A stretch of DNA of 64,000 bases from Sporosarcina sp. PTS2304 (GCF_003351785.1 NZ_CP031230.1:2588501-2652500), one strand, 5' to 3'; counted from the stretch's first letter, positions 1 through 8,801 are shown. Translations and numbers: made by a program. The notes: a model not told the origin generated them from the sequence alone.

Positions 1-624
1 TTTGTTATGGGAACTCAAAACGTTGGAAACCAAGAACCAATGGCCGTGCTAGAAGCAGCCCTTCGCGGAGGGATCACTTGTTTTCAACTGCGCGAAAAAG
101 GGCCAGGAGCATTAGTAGGTGAAAACTTGCTGAACTTCGCAAGAAAATGCCAGGCCCTCTGCCGAGTCTACCGTGTACCTTTTATCGTCAATGACGACGT
201 AGACCTTGCGCTAGCACTTAATGCAGATGGCGTTCATGTCGGTCAAGACGATGAACAAGCTGCTCTCGTGCGCGAGCGTATTGGATCTGATAAGTGGCTA
301 GGTGTCTCCACTCATAATGTTGAAGAAGTGCGAATAGCTGAATCGATTGGCGCTGATTATGTCGGACTAGGTCCTATTTATCCAACCATTTCAAAAGGTG
401 ACGCTTCCGCTGTAGTAGGACCCGAGCTACTAAAGGAAATCCGCTCAGTATTCCAGACTATGCCGATTGTTGGAATCGGCGGAATATCCATGACGAACGT
501 TGAGTCAATTATTCATGCTGGCGCTGATGGAATTGCAGTTATTTCCTCAATTGCTTCAGCTGAAGATTCTTTACATGCTACAGAAGCATTTTCAAAAAAA
601 CTAAAATTCTTATTGAATAGCTAA
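1..624 (+). CDS. thiE: Thiamine-phosphate synthase ThiE (5' end outside window)
   Basis: Joins HMP-PP and thiazole phosphate to make thiamine monophosphate in the cytoplasm. The frame is open from base 1 and reads F-V-M-G-T-Q-N. In ThiE proteins the equivalent Y-F-I-M-G-S stretch lies about 15-20 residues inside the protein, so the real start lies upstream and the ATG at 7 is internal. Seen: QLREKG near the N-terminus (substrate-binding region), VNDDVDLAL, DGVHVGQ, GADYVGLGPIYPT and a C-terminal IVGIGGI plus GADGIAVIS phosphate-binding region, all typical of the TIM-barrel TMP synthase family. The ThiE stop is 11 bp before thiW, so the two are probably co-transcribed. Any TPP riboswitch would lie before the window. 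Confidence 0.95.
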   Translation, partial: FVMGTQNVGNQEPMAVLEAALRGGITCFQLREKGPGALVGENLLNFARKCQALCRVYRVPFIVNDDVDLALALNADGVHVGQDDEQAALVRERIGSDKWLGVSTHNVEEVRIAESIGADYVGLGPIYPTISKGDASAVVGPELLKEIRSVFQTMPIVGIGGISMTNVESIIHAGADGIAVISSIASAEDSLHATEAFSKKLKFLLNS

Positions 625-635
625 AAGAGGTACTT

Positions 636-1124
636 ATGAATACACGTAAAATGATTTACATGACGATGTTCGTTGCGATTGCAGTCGCCGGTTCTGCGTT
701 CGTTTCATTTCCTGCCGGTATTGCTAAAGCTTATCCAATTCAGCATGCGGTGAACGTGATCGTAGCTATCATTATGGGACCTATCCCTGCCGTCATTGTA
801 GCTTTCCTGACAGGTCTTGTGCGAGTTCTGACGGGAACTGGCTCGCTACTGGCCTTCCCAGGCGGTATGATCGGAGCGCTGTTGGCAGGTATACTTTATA
901 AAGCGTTTAAAAAGAATTGGAGTGCTGGATTGGGAGAAATTCTCGGTACAGGTCTTATCGCCCCACTTTTTGCTGTTCCTTATGCAAAAATCTTAATGGG
1001 CACGACAGTTACGGCAGTTTTCTTTTTCCCGCCGTTTCTCGTATCAACGATTAGCGGTACGATCATCGGATTACTACTAGCACCTCGCCTTTTAAAGCTG
1101 AAGATGTTCCAGAACTTGCAGTAG
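636..1124 (+). CDS. thiW: ThiW, thiazole-type S component of an ECF transporter
   Basis: Small integral membrane protein of 162 residues with about five hydrophobic segments. It is the substrate-binding S component that works with a shared energy-coupling factor module (EcfA1/A2/T, not in this window). ThiW proteins are linked to thiamine genes and thought to import the hydroxyethylthiazole moiety. The sequence shows the family's pattern of a signal-anchor-like N-terminus, a YPIQHAVNV stretch, and a glycine-rich FPGGMIGALLAG loop. The ATG follows an AAGAGG ribosome binding site. It lies directly behind thiE, which supports the assignment. The substrate is inferred from context. Confidence 0.87.
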   Translation: MNTRKMIYMTMFVAIAVAGSAFVSFPAGIAKAYPIQHAVNVIVAIIMGPIPAVIVAFLTGLVRVLTGTGSLLAFPGGMIGALLAGILYKAFKKNWSAGLGEILGTGLIAPLFAVPYAKILMGTTVTAVFFFPPFLVSTISGTIIGLLLAPRLLKLKMFQNLQ

Positions 1125-1204
1125 TTGCCAGCAAAGTCTGTTAATTAGCTAAAAAGGGGGGTGTCTTTTTAAAAATGAGGGGCAGTAAAGTAGTATACGT
1201 TTTA

Positions 1205-1290
1205 GGATTCTCCCTGCAGAACCGGACGCTTTCCTGAGAGGGCGCGGCGGACTGATCCTCTAGGAGTCGCAGGTTCTTCCGGGAGAATCC
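1205..1290 (-). repeat. Dispersed intergenic repeat, hairpin segment
   Basis: Bounded by inverted ends GGATTCTCCC (1205-1214) and GGGAGAATCC (1281-1290), with partly paired CAGAACC and GCAGGTTCT next to them. On the minus strand it contains the string GTTCTGCAGGGAGAATCCT, also found in the copy near 42010-42028. It is the right-hand part of the repeat family described at 27120-27340. Confidence 0.75.
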
Positions 1291-1508
1291 TTGAGTTAGT
1301 GTTCGTAAGTCAGTTCGTGTTCGTCCAGAAATAGAGTATGGTAAGTTCCGCTTTCTGAACAGTGTGGGTGAAGCTTTAGATTACCTGACTGAATATATAG
1401 AGTCATTGCTTTTTCCACTCAGTCCATCGAAACAGTCATAGTAGCTAGCAACACTCCACCGCTTTTTAACTTCAAAAACGGTCAGATTATATCAGACAAC
1501 TCTACTTG

Positions 1509-1771
1509 GTTTTCACCATCTACAAAGAGCTATCAAACTGTCTTGCACACATTAAGTACGGCTGAAGCTGGAAGACGATCGACTCCGGGAGGATCAGAGC
1601 GGAGGACGGCTTTTGCGAGTGAAGCGTAGCGAGAAGGAGCACATCTTTGCTTTTGACAGGTGTAACTCGCACTTTTGCGAGGTCCACCGCCCACTCCGAA
1701 AAGCGTATCGTCTGGAAGCGCAAGCCGCAAGACAATCTAAGTTAGCATCACTCCATTTAATTGCCATAGTC
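1509..1771 (-). repeat. Dispersed intergenic repeat, inverted copy
   Basis: Read on the minus strand it carries, in order, the block GACTATGGCAATT followed by ATGGAGTGATGCTAACTT (1739-1771, shared with 30757-30855), the core from GCGGCTTGCGCTTCC to GACGATACGC (1691-1732, shared with copies at 27.2, 32.4 and 41.9 kb), and a 28-bp block beginning TTGATAGCTCTTTGTAG (1509-1536, shared with 32344-32371 with one mismatch). Confidence 0.8.
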
Positions 1772-1937
1772 ACTGTATATCAACCAGCCAAAATCGCCCG
1801 CTTCTATCCATCGCCTAACTCGTTTTCAAGTTAATGGACAGATGATACGTCATATGGTTAATTTAGCAAGCATGATTTGAAGTAAAGGTATGGTTTCTTC
1901 AAAAGCATGTTGTCGATTTCCCGGGAAATAACACGAG

Positions 1938-3245
1938 TTATATTCCTGCCTCATAATAACTTTGCATTTCTTCTACAGGTACCATATTTCCCCCTGTAGC
2001 CCATACTATATGAGTCGCTTGAGGCGAATTAGCTTCTACTAAATTAGCCTGTATAGCATGTATCGGCCCCGTCATTCCCGCTAGTGCAGAAGGTTCCAAC
2101 CAAATGTTTTCACTATCCGCTAAATTCTTTAACAAATTAAATAACGTTTGGTCTTCGATTGTATAACATCCTGTCAGCAAAGGCTCCATTATTCTGCCGA
2201 CAAATGCAGAAGCAGTTCCAACTGCCAAGCCATCCGCTATCGTCCGATTGTCCAGTCCGAAATCTGCGACAGAGACTTGATCATGCAGACCTGTCATCAT
2301 GCCGATCATCATACAAGGAGAATGTGTAGGTTCCGCAAATAAACAATGTACATGATCCCCGAAAGCTAACTTCAATCCAAATGCCACACCGCCAGGTCCC
2401 CCACCTACTCCGCAAGGCAAGTATACAAATAAAGGATGGTCTGCATCGACTTTGATCTGTTGTTCTCTCAGTTGCTCTGCCACACGCGCACCCGCCACCG
2501 CATAACCCATAAAAAGATCCTTCGAATTTTCGTCATCCACGAAATGACAAGTCGGATCCGTAGCTGCTTGACGTCTGCCTTCTTCCACCGCTTTACTATA
2601 ATCGTCAAGATACTCCACGACTTCCACGCCTTTTGAACGCAATAAATCCTTTTTCCATTGCTTAGCATCTGCAGACATATGAACCGTGACGTTAAATCCT
2701 AACTTTGCACTCATAATTCCAATACTTAATCCTAAATTTCCAGTCGACCCGACAGCTATCTTATATGTAGAAAACAGTTTTTTACACGCTGGATTCGCAA
2801 ATTGACTGTAGTCTTTCATCGTATTAAGCAAGTGATGTTGACTTGCCAGCGATTCGGCATGCTTCAATACTTCATAAATCCCGCCGCGCGCTTTAATCGA
2901 ACCTGAAATAGGTAGTGCATTGTCTTGCTTTACTAACAGCTTTCCTGCAATAGCCGTTGCATACTTTGTTTCAAGCACTTTTTTCATCTTGGGAATAGAG
3001 GTAATCGGTGATTCGATAATGCCATGACTTTTTGCAGTATCTGGAAACACCGCAGCAAGATAAGAGGCAAATCGCTTCAATCGTTCGCTTGCATCTGCCA
3101 CTTCCGCGTCAGATACACTTGCTTTAGCCAATCCACTTGTCACTTTTTCAATAGAAGGATTGCACCAAAGCACTTCCTCCCTATCTACTACCTTTTGCAA
3201 TAATGGTAGTTTTTCTATCCATTCGCTTGGAGAATCACAATTCAT
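1938..3245 (-). CDS. dsdA: D-serine dehydratase (D-serine ammonia-lyase)
   Basis: PLP enzyme converting D-serine to pyruvate and ammonia; used to detoxify or feed on D-serine. It has 435 residues, the usual length for DsdA. The Schiff-base lysine is Lys118 in SGSIKARGG, the same number as in the E. coli enzyme, and the phosphate-binding glycine loop is VGSTGNLG (about 165-172). The C-terminal WATGGNMVP matches the family. The ATG follows GGGAGGT at good spacing. It lies 14 bp behind desR on the same strand, so it may share the desKR transcript, though no functional link is known. No dsdX or dsdC partner is visible. Confidence 0.95.
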   Translation of the reverse strand: MNCDSPSEWIEKLPLLQKVVDREEVLWCNPSIEKVTSGLAKASVSDAEVADASERLKRFASYLAAVFPDTAKSHGIIESPITSIPKMKKVLETKYATAIAGKLLVKQDNALPISGSIKARGGIYEVLKHAESLASQHHLLNTMKDYSQFANPACKKLFSTYKIAVGSTGNLGLSIGIMSAKLGFNVTVHMSADAKQWKKDLLRSKGVEVVEYLDDYSKAVEEGRRQAATDPTCHFVDDENSKDLFMGYAVAGARVAEQLREQQIKVDADHPLFVYLPCGVGGGPGGVAFGLKLAFGDHVHCLFAEPTHSPCMMIGMMTGLHDQVSVADFGLDNRTIADGLAVGTASAFVGRIMEPLLTGCYTIEDQTLFNLLKNLADSENIWLEPSALAGMTGPIHAIQANLVEANSPQATHIVWATGGNMVPVEEMQSYYEAGI

Positions 3246-3259
3246 TTGTTCGTACCTCC

Positions 3260-3874
3260 CTATTGTTTAAACCAGCCTTTTTCTTGGAACATGGAAATCG
3301 CTTCAATACGATTTCGCACGCCTAATTTATCTAATATTGTTGAGACGTAATTGCGTACAGTTCCTGGTGACAAAAACAACTCAGTGGCAATCTGCTTCGT
3401 CGTTTTACCTTCAGATATCAGCTTCAGAACTTCCGCTTCACGTTCCGTCAGTGGATTTTTTTCTTCTTGCTTCATATCAAAGGCTAAATCAATAAGTTCA
3501 GGTGCATAAATTCGTCCACCTTTAATTATGGAATGAATCGACCGGACGAGTTCTTCAATTGGATTGTCTTTCAATAAATACCCTCGGACACCTGCGTTTC
3601 GTGCACGTTCAAAATATCCTGTTCTGGCAAATGTCGTCAGAATGATAATTTGGCAATCAAGATCCTGCAATTCTTCTGCCGCATCTAGCCCCGTTTTAAT
3701 CGGCATTTCTATATCCATTATGCAAATGTCAGGTGTCAGCTTTCTCACTAGATCCACCGCTTCCTGACCATTCTTTGCCATGCCGACAACTTCCATATCT
3801 TCTTCCAAATTTAACAGCGACCCTAACGCACCTAGCATCATTCTTTGGTCTTCTGCTATGACAATGCGGATCAT
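3260..3874 (-). CDS. desR: DesR response regulator (NarL/LuxR family)
   Basis: Partner of DesK in the membrane-fluidity two-component system; activates des when membranes become rigid. The receiver domain covers about residues 1-120 with the phospho-acceptor Asp in CIMDIEMP (Asp54 from this start). A LuxR helix-turn-helix follows (about 135-200), with [10 protein letters not shown] and [18 protein letters not shown]. It resembles B. subtilis DesR throughout. A GTG lies 9 bp further upstream, but it sits almost on the Shine-Dalgarno GGAAGG, so the ATG at 3874 (MIRIVIAED) is preferred. The start is 5 bp beyond the desK stop, so the two genes are co-translated. Confidence 0.94.
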   Translation of the reverse strand: MIRIVIAEDQRMMLGALGSLLNLEEDMEVVGMAKNGQEAVDLVRKLTPDICIMDIEMPIKTGLDAAEELQDLDCQIIILTTFARTGYFERARNAGVRGYLLKDNPIEELVRSIHSIIKGGRIYAPELIDLAFDMKQEEKNPLTEREAEVLKLISEGKTTKQIATELFLSPGTVRNYVSTILDKLGVRNRIEAISMFQEKGWFKQ

Positions 3875-3879
3875 ATGAA

Positions 3880-5007
3880 TCACCCTTCCTTTATTTGCTT
3901 TAACACTGCCGGTACTTTAATTTTGAGTTGAGTGCCTTCTTCACTGGCAATCAATAACCTTCCATTCACAAATTCTAAACGCTCTTCCATTCCATCGAGG
4001 CCATTGCCCGGTAAGTTCACACCATTTTGTGCAATCCCAATTCCGTTATCACTTACTTGAATGGTGAATTCTTTAGTCGTTCTCTCGAAACTGATACAGC
4101 ATTTTTTGGCATAACTATGTCTGACTACATTATTGATCGCTTCTTTCAAGCACATGACTAATACATTTTCTACGATCGGCGACATGCCCGGGAAGTTTGG
4201 ATCTCCTTCGACAACCAATTCAATTTCTGCTGCCTTTAATAATTGCTGTACGCGAACTAATTCATCTTTCAGCTTTACGCTTCGCATTCCACTAACTAAT
4301 ACACGCACTTCTTTCAATGCCGTGCTAGAAATTTGTCGAATGTCTTGTAATTCAGCAGCAGCTGCTTCAGCATCCCTCTCGATCAAACGGACAGCTAAGT
4401 CGCTTTTCAAACCGATCATCGATAATTTTTGACCTAACGTATCGTGAAGATCTCTCGCAATTCGTTCACGTTCTTGAACAATTGTCAGCTCTGAAATTCT
4501 TTTTCTTGCTATCTCCAATTGATCCTGAAGACGTTCACGTTTTTGCCGATTATATAAATTGAATGGCAGAAGCACGACACCTATGATAGAAATAATAATG
4601 AAATGAATTTGCGGTAAAAATAATTCAATCTCAATAAAGAAACCCGCCACGACCGCACCGATCAAAATGGCAATATGTAACCCATAGATCACGAAGAAGC
4701 CTACTGGATTGCGGATGTTTCCAATGAAAAAGGCAATAAAAATAGATAAATATACATAACCAAACAATAAAGTCATAGCGACCGTGATAACAATTTCAAA
4801 ACTAATCCACATATACATCAATCCACTCTGAGACTTAGTGGAAAAATAGTAGGACAAGAAAAATAACACTAATAACGTAAACCCGATCATTAAATCAAAT
4901 GGGGATGCACTCCGTAAAATAAAAAAGAAAGGCAATATACAAAACACGACCCAGGCATAAATACTGAGCCATGGATTTTTCGGGAAAATACTATACCAAC
5001 TGCTCAC
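3880..5007 (-). CDS. desK: DesK sensor histidine kinase (thermosensor)
   Basis: Membrane kinase that senses lipid order or thickness through its membrane segments and controls DesR. It has 375 residues: about five membrane helices in residues 10-150, a linker helix, then a HisKA_3 dimerisation helix with ERIARDLHDTLGQK, whose phospho-accepting histidine is His188, the same number as in B. subtilis DesK. The HATPase domain carries NNVVRHS and the DNGIGI box. Translation begins at a GTG behind a GAGGGTGG site. It follows des on the same strand after the des terminator, the same order as in B. subtilis. Confidence 0.94.
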   Translation of the reverse strand: MSSWYSIFPKNPWLSIYAWVVFCILPFFFILRSASPFDLMIGFTLLVLFFLSYYFSTKSQSGLMYMWISFEIVITVAMTLLFGYVYLSIFIAFFIGNIRNPVGFFVIYGLHIAILIGAVVAGFFIEIELFLPQIHFIIISIIGVVLLPFNLYNRQKRERLQDQLEIARKRISELTIVQERERIARDLHDTLGQKLSMIGLKSDLAVRLIERDAEAAAAELQDIRQISSTALKEVRVLVSGMRSVKLKDELVRVQQLLKAAEIELVVEGDPNFPGMSPIVENVLVMCLKEAINNVVRHSYAKKCCISFERTTKEFTIQVSDNGIGIAQNGVNLPGNGLDGMEERLEFVNGRLLIASEEGTQLKIKVPAVLKQIKEG

Positions 5008-5082
5008 TGCTTGACACCACCCTCTTTTTCTTTCATTGTAACAAACATTTGGCTACTTCACCTACTGAACCTATTGGCACAA

Positions 5083-5116
5083 AAAAAAGGCGGAGAAGGA
5101 ATTCCTTCTCACGCCT
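5083..5116 (-). terminator. Rho-independent terminator of des
   Basis: Directly after the des stop, read on the minus strand: stem of AGGCG plus GAGAAGG / CCTTCTC plus CGCCT around the palindrome GAATTC, then a run of eight T. It separates des from desKR and should limit read-through into the kinase genes. Confidence 0.85.
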
Positions 5117-5118
5117 GC

Positions 5119-6165
5119 TTATTGTAATCTTGTACGTTTTGGTTTTAAATCAATTGATAACTTCTTCTTCGCCGCAAATTGCTTAGCTTCTTTGAACGTC
5201 ACAAACTTTTTATTTGTAGGGTCATACAAGCGGTAGCGTAATGATTCAAGGCTAGTTTTCAATGTGATTGTTGTAGCTTTATGCAATGGCGGTGTTAACT
5301 CGTGTGCCATTTCGAGATTGTAGTTCGGTACACGCGGCGCAAGATGGTGTACGTGGTGGAAGCCGATATTACCTGTAGCCCATTGCAGAACACGTGGTAA
5401 TTGATAGTATGAACTACCTTCAACAGCGGCTTTTACATAATCCCACTCTGCTTCTTCTTCAAAATACGAGTCTTCAAATGTGTGCTGAATGTAGAATAAC
5501 CAAATGCCCAGTGCCGCAGCTGTGAACATCATTGTTCCTTGAATGATCAAGAATGCTTTCCACCCTACAACCATGATTAGAACGCTATATAATACAAGTA
5601 AGATGACGTTGATTAGATACGTATTCATACGCTCTTTTTTACGTGCATCTTTACGGTTGAAACGACCCGAAATTAACACCAAATACAGAGGGCCAAATCC
5701 AAACAATACTAAAGGGCTGCGATAGAAGCGATAGCCTAAACGTGTAAGCTTAGAAGCATTTTGGTACTCATCCACTGTCATCACCCAAATGTCTCCAACA
5801 CCGCGCTTATCTAAGTTTGAACTAGACGCGTGGTGGATTGAGTGCTCTCTTTTCCACTTTTCATAAGGAAACAATGTCAGAACGCCAGTAATTGTTCCGA
5901 CAATATTATTTGCTGTTTTATTGCGGAAGAATGAACCGTGCGTGCAGTCATGAAAGATGATGAATGTGCGAACTACAAAAAATGCAGCTACGATGGATAG
6001 GGCAACTGTCAATATAACAGAAACTTCCAAGCTTTTGTACGCTAAGAACCATAAAATCAAAACGGGCGGTATCGTGTTTAGCATCTGTACAATACTTTTC
6101 TTTAGATCTGACTTCGCAAAAGGCGCAACGTCTTTGTGCAGTTGCTTCGTTTTCTCTTTACTCAT
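5119..6165 (-). CDS. des: Delta-5 type acyl-lipid desaturase Des
   Basis: Di-iron membrane enzyme that introduces double bonds into phospholipid acyl chains after cold shock. It has 348 residues with the three histidine boxes: HDCTH (72-76), HSIHH (108-112) and HHVHH (270-274), separated by hydrophobic membrane segments. The ATG follows GAGGGA. Two palindromes about 70-105 bp before the start codon resemble DesR boxes. Together with desK and desR downstream this is the complete B. subtilis-style fluidity circuit. The regiospecificity is taken from the B. subtilis family member and is not visible here. Confidence 0.94.
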   Translation of the reverse strand: MSKEKTKQLHKDVAPFAKSDLKKSIVQMLNTIPPVLILWFLAYKSLEVSVILTVALSIVAAFFVVRTFIIFHDCTHGSFFRNKTANNIVGTITGVLTLFPYEKWKREHSIHHASSSNLDKRGVGDIWVMTVDEYQNASKLTRLGYRFYRSPLVLFGFGPLYLVLISGRFNRKDARKKERMNTYLINVILLVLYSVLIMVVGWKAFLIIQGTMMFTAAALGIWLFYIQHTFEDSYFEEEAEWDYVKAAVEGSSYYQLPRVLQWATGNIGFHHVHHLAPRVPNYNLEMAHELTPPLHKATTITLKTSLESLRYRLYDPTNKKFVTFKEAKQFAAKKKLSIDLKPKRTRLQ

Positions 6166-6232
6166 GTTTGAATGTCCCTCCTACTGGGTTTGCTAGTACA
6201 TTAACAATACCGTGCATCGTCTCAGAGGGGTA

Positions 6233-6269
6233 GACATAAATGTCATGACTTTCACATGACAAATGTCAT
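6233..6269 (-). promoter_or_regulatory. Paired palindromes upstream of des, probable DesR operator
   Basis: Two inverted repeats with the same 2-bp AA spacer: GACAT-AA-ATGTC at 6233-6244 (continuing CATGA) and ATGACA-AA-TGTCAT at 6256-6269. Their centres are 24 bp apart. B. subtilis DesR binds two adjacent sites in the des promoter; the identity as DesR sites is inferred from position and architecture. Confidence 0.7.
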
Positions 6270-6383
6270 ACAGAAAGCGCGTTCGCATTGGAACAGCTCG
6301 TAATCTTCTATTCTGCAGGCTTTTGCTGTACTTTTTTTGGACCTTCATTCAAAATATAAAACAGTATAGAAAGGATGATAGCT

Positions 6384-7034
6384 ATGCGTGAATTATCTTT
6401 CCGTTTATTGTTTACTTGGCTAATGTGCATACTTTTTGCAGGCTTCTTCGCATTTATCGCCCGGTCTATTCATTTACATACGATTACTAGTTTTGATGAT
6501 CCTATTATTGATGTTGTGCAAGGAATGGAAGCTCCATGGCTCACCACTATTATGAAGACTTTTACAACGATCGGTTCGACAACGATTGTCGTCTTACTGT
6601 CCCTTTCCGCACTAGCTATTCTTTTTTGGAAAAAACATCGTGCGCAAGCCGTTTTATTAGTTTCAGTTATAGCGGGGACGGGTATTTTAAATCAAGTATT
6701 GAAATTTATTTTCAAAAGAGAGCGGCCCGACTTTCATCGCCTTATTGACATTGGTGGCTTTAGCTTTCCAAGCGGCCATACGATGATGGCATTTAGTTTA
6801 TATACGATACTTGCGTATATTGTATGGAGGAACTTACAATTTACATGGAGCCGCACACTCGTTGTCATAGTTGCTGTTTTCATGACTAGCATGATTGCCG
6901 TGAGCCGCATTTATCTAGGTGTCCATTTTCCAAGTGATATTGTTGGTGGCGTGCTTGCCAGCGCGTTGTGGCTGATTTCTTCTATTGCTATGTATCATCG
7001 ATTCCAACGTAAGAAGCATGCTCTTATGGACTGA
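6384..7034 (+). CDS. PAP2-family lipid phosphatase
   Basis: Membrane phosphatase of the type-2 phosphatidic acid phosphatase superfamily, likely acting on lipid phosphates such as undecaprenyl pyrophosphate or phosphatidylglycerol phosphate on the outer face. About six membrane helices. All three catalytic signatures are present: K-x6-RP in KFIFKRERP, PSGHTMM, and SRIYLGVHFPSDIVGG. Start chosen at ATG 6384 (MRELSF) because the AAAGGA site is well spaced for it; an in-frame ATG at 6375 overlaps that site. It precedes mscL by 21 bp, so both envelope genes may be co-transcribed. The exact substrate cannot be told from sequence. Confidence 0.88.
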   Translation: MRELSFRLLFTWLMCILFAGFFAFIARSIHLHTITSFDDPIIDVVQGMEAPWLTTIMKTFTTIGSTTIVVLLSLSALAILFWKKHRAQAVLLVSVIAGTGILNQVLKFIFKRERPDFHRLIDIGGFSFPSGHTMMAFSLYTILAYIVWRNLQFTWSRTLVVIVAVFMTSMIAVSRIYLGVHFPSDIVGGVLASALWLISSIAMYHRFQRKKHALMD

Positions 7035-7055
7035 ATCGAAGAAAAGGAGACGTCT

Positions 7056-7442
7056 ATGTGGAAAGAATTTAAAGAGTTCGCGTTTAAAGGGAATATTTTC
7101 GATTTAGCAATTGGTGTCGTTATCGGTGCAGCATTCAGTACAATCGTTTCTTCGCTAGTTGAAAATATCATTTCCCCGATTATCGGAATTTTATCAGGTG
7201 GACTCGATTTTTCGGGGCTGAGCTATCCTGTGGGAGATGCTGAAATCAAATATGGATTGTTCATTGAAGCAGTCATTAACTTCATGATTGTCGCTGTTTC
7301 GTTATTTCTATTCCTGCGGCTTCTGATAAGGATGAAATTGAAGAAAGAAGAGCCCGCGATAGAAGAACCAGAGGAAAAACCGTTGGACACAAAAGAAGAA
7401 TTGCTCACAGAAATCCGCGACTTGCTTAGAGAGAAACCTTAA
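7056..7442 (+). CDS. mscL: Large-conductance mechanosensitive channel MscL
   Basis: Emergency valve that opens on hypo-osmotic shock. It has 128 residues with the typical N-terminal amphipathic helix, TM1 with FDLAIGVVIGAAFSTIV, a short extracellular loop, TM2 near residues 68-88 and a cytoplasmic helix ending in a strongly acidic and lysine-rich tail. The ATG is behind AAAAGGAG. A BCCT osmolyte transporter also lies in the window, but not adjacent. Confidence 0.96.
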   Translation: MWKEFKEFAFKGNIFDLAIGVVIGAAFSTIVSSLVENIISPIIGILSGGLDFSGLSYPVGDAEIKYGLFIEAVINFMIVAVSLFLFLRLLIRMKLKKEEPAIEEPEEKPLDTKEELLTEIRDLLREKP

Positions 7443-7586
7443 CAGACCTCTATTTTTTACATATGAATCATTCTGCTTGCCGTTCTATTCGCACAGCTGA
7501 CACAGTTGTCTGACAAACTCCATTGCAACGCGTCTGCTGCAGTGTTACAATGATAGGCAGGATATTGATTAAAGGAGTGGATATTC

Positions 7587-7679
7587 ATGTGGTTCATTTA
7601 CATCATGTATGCGTTGTTCGCATTTATTCTAGGTGGAACAATTCTAGGCTTAGTTCGCACATTCAGCAGCAATAACTGA
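7587..7679 (+). CDS. 30-residue hydrophobic membrane peptide
   Basis: Reads M-W-F-I-Y-I-M-Y-A-L-F-A-F-I-L-G-G-T-I-L-G-L-V-R-T-F-S-S-N-N: one membrane helix with a short polar tail. An excellent ribosome binding site AAAGGAG sits 9 bp before the ATG, and a strong hairpin terminator follows 11 bp after the stop. No family is recognised. The gene-like signals on both sides are the main argument that it is expressed. It could be a small regulatory or toxin-like peptide, but nothing shows which. Confidence 0.6.
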   Translation: MWFIYIMYALFAFILGGTILGLVRTFSSNN

Positions 7680-7690
7680 AAATACCCAAA

Positions 7691-7737
7691 CAGCAGCAAA
7701 TGAAGTGGTTCCAGCCACTCCATTTGCTGCTGTTTTT
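7691..7737 (+). terminator. Strong hairpin terminator between convergent genes
   Basis: Stem CAGCAGCAAATG / CATTTGCTGCTG with inner AGTGG / CCACT pairing, followed by TTTTT on the plus strand. It lies between the 30-residue peptide gene and the converging ABC ATPase gene. Confidence 0.85.
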
Positions 7738-7748
7738 CATTGTAATAT

Positions 7749-8438
7749 TTATCGAAACAGAGAAACCAGCCATGCAGTTGCATCCATTCCGTACGTATCA
7801 CGAATTTCATCTATTTCTTTATGAGCTAGCACGAATCCTTCTTTTAATACGATCAACTCATCTAATAACGGTTCGACTTCCTTGATCTCATGCGTCGATA
7901 GTAGAATCGTTTGACGTTCAATATCTGTGAATCGGATCAGCCCTTTCGCTATATCTTCCCGTACCATTGGATCCAATCCTGAAAATGGTTCATCCAATAA
8001 ATAATACGTTGCCTCTCGACCTAATGTAGCCGCTATTTTCACACGACCTCGATTCCCTTTAGACAGTTTTCCGATTTTGCTGTCCAATGACAATTTCAAA
8101 TAATTTGCTAGTTCTTCAGCTTTTTTCATTTCAAAATCCTCGAATTGTGAATCATAAAATGCAAACAATTGCTTCACAGTAAAATACGGATAAAATAAAT
8201 CGGTATCAGGCATATAGGCAATTGATACAGCGTCCCTTCTGTTAATCTTCTTGCTGTTGAGCAACGCAACACCTGCATCCGGCGTCAGTAAACCAGCAAC
8301 TACTTGAAGTAACGTTGTTTTCCCACTGCCGTTTTCACCGACCAAGCCGATGATTTTTCCTTGCGGTAATGCGACTGTCACTTCATTCAATGCTCGTTTA
8401 CGTCCGTAATGTTTCGATACATTTTGCAGTTCAATCAT
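7749..8438 (-). CDS. ABC transporter ATP-binding protein (YtrB-like)
   Basis: Nucleotide-binding subunit of an export-type ABC transporter. Walker A is GENGSGKTT, the signature is LSKGNRGR (a degenerate LSGGQ, usual in this subfamily), Walker B is YYLLDEPFSGLD and the H-loop is STHEI. Start taken at ATG 8438 (MIELQNVSK), giving an 8-bp overlap with the upstream gntR-type gene; a GTG at 8450 is also in frame. It is the last gene of a four-gene operon: permease, permease, regulator, ATPase. By analogy with ytr-type operons it may respond to cell-envelope stress, but the substrate is unknown. Confidence 0.87.
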   Translation of the reverse strand: MIELQNVSKHYGRKRALNEVTVALPQGKIIGLVGENGSGKTTLLQVVAGLLTPDAGVALLNSKKINRRDAVSIAYMPDTDLFYPYFTVKQLFAFYDSQFEDFEMKKAEELANYLKLSLDSKIGKLSKGNRGRVKIAATLGREATYYLLDEPFSGLDPMVREDIAKGLIRFTDIERQTILLSTHEIKEVEPLLDELIVLKEGFVLAHKEIDEIRDTYGMDATAWLVSLFR

Positions 8439-8799
8439 TATCTCCACCACGTTTCTGCAAATAGCTAATCATTTCGTTTTCTGTAAATCCCAACGATTCC
8501 ACACTTTGAATAAATGATGTCACTAGCTGTTCTTTCATCTCTTCTCGCAGTTGCTGAATACGTTCATTGTGCTCCGTCACGAAAGATCCTTGCCCCCTTT
8601 TCGTCTCAGTTACTCCTAACTGCTCCAGTTCTTTGTAGACACGTTGCATCGTATTTGCATTGACACCGACTGAAACAGCATAATCACGGACAGACGGTAG
8701 TTTTTCTCCGGCTATTAGAGTACCGCGTATAATATCGCCTATAATATGATCGACAAGCTGCTGGTAAATTGGTTTGTCCGGAAGAAACTCCATGCCCAT
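8431..8799 (-). CDS. GntR-family regulator, YtrA subfamily
   Basis: Short 122-residue regulator made of a winged helix-turn-helix (about 10-78, with PIYQQLVDHI, GEKLPSVRDYAVSVGVNANTM and KRGQGSFV) and a short C-terminal dimerisation helix region, without the large effector domain of other GntR proteins. This is the YtrA type that usually represses its own ABC operon. Here it sits third in the operon, between the permeases and the ATPase. An inverted repeat at 10394-10415, before the first gene, is a candidate operator. Confidence 0.9.
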   Translation of the reverse strand: MGMEFLPDKPIYQQLVDHIIGDIIRGTLIAGEKLPSVRDYAVSVGVNANTMQRVYKELEQLGVTETKRGQGSFVTEHNERIQQLREEMKEQLVTSFIQSVESLGFTENEMISYLQKRGGDND

Positions 8800-8801
8800 C
8801 G

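Larger units (their letters stand above)
1125..1937. other. Gene-free region made of dispersed repeat pieces
   Basis: About 800 bp between thiW and dsdA without a convincing gene. Short open frames on both strands at 1520-1834 coincide with repeat sequence and have no ribosome binding sites or family features. The region holds at least two repeat copies (1205-1290 and 1509-1771), both inverted relative to the copies at 27, 32 and 42 kb. A weak TAAAAAG/CTTTTTA stem near 1150 may end the thiamine transcript. Confidence 0.7.

Noticed and set aside
1520-1834. Short open frames on both strands between thiW and dsdA
   Set aside because: They match the dispersed repeat and have no RBS or family features.
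7598-7810. 70-residue open frame opposite the 30-residue peptide
   Set aside because: It crosses the terminator hairpin and the end of the ABC ATPase gene and has no ribosome binding site.
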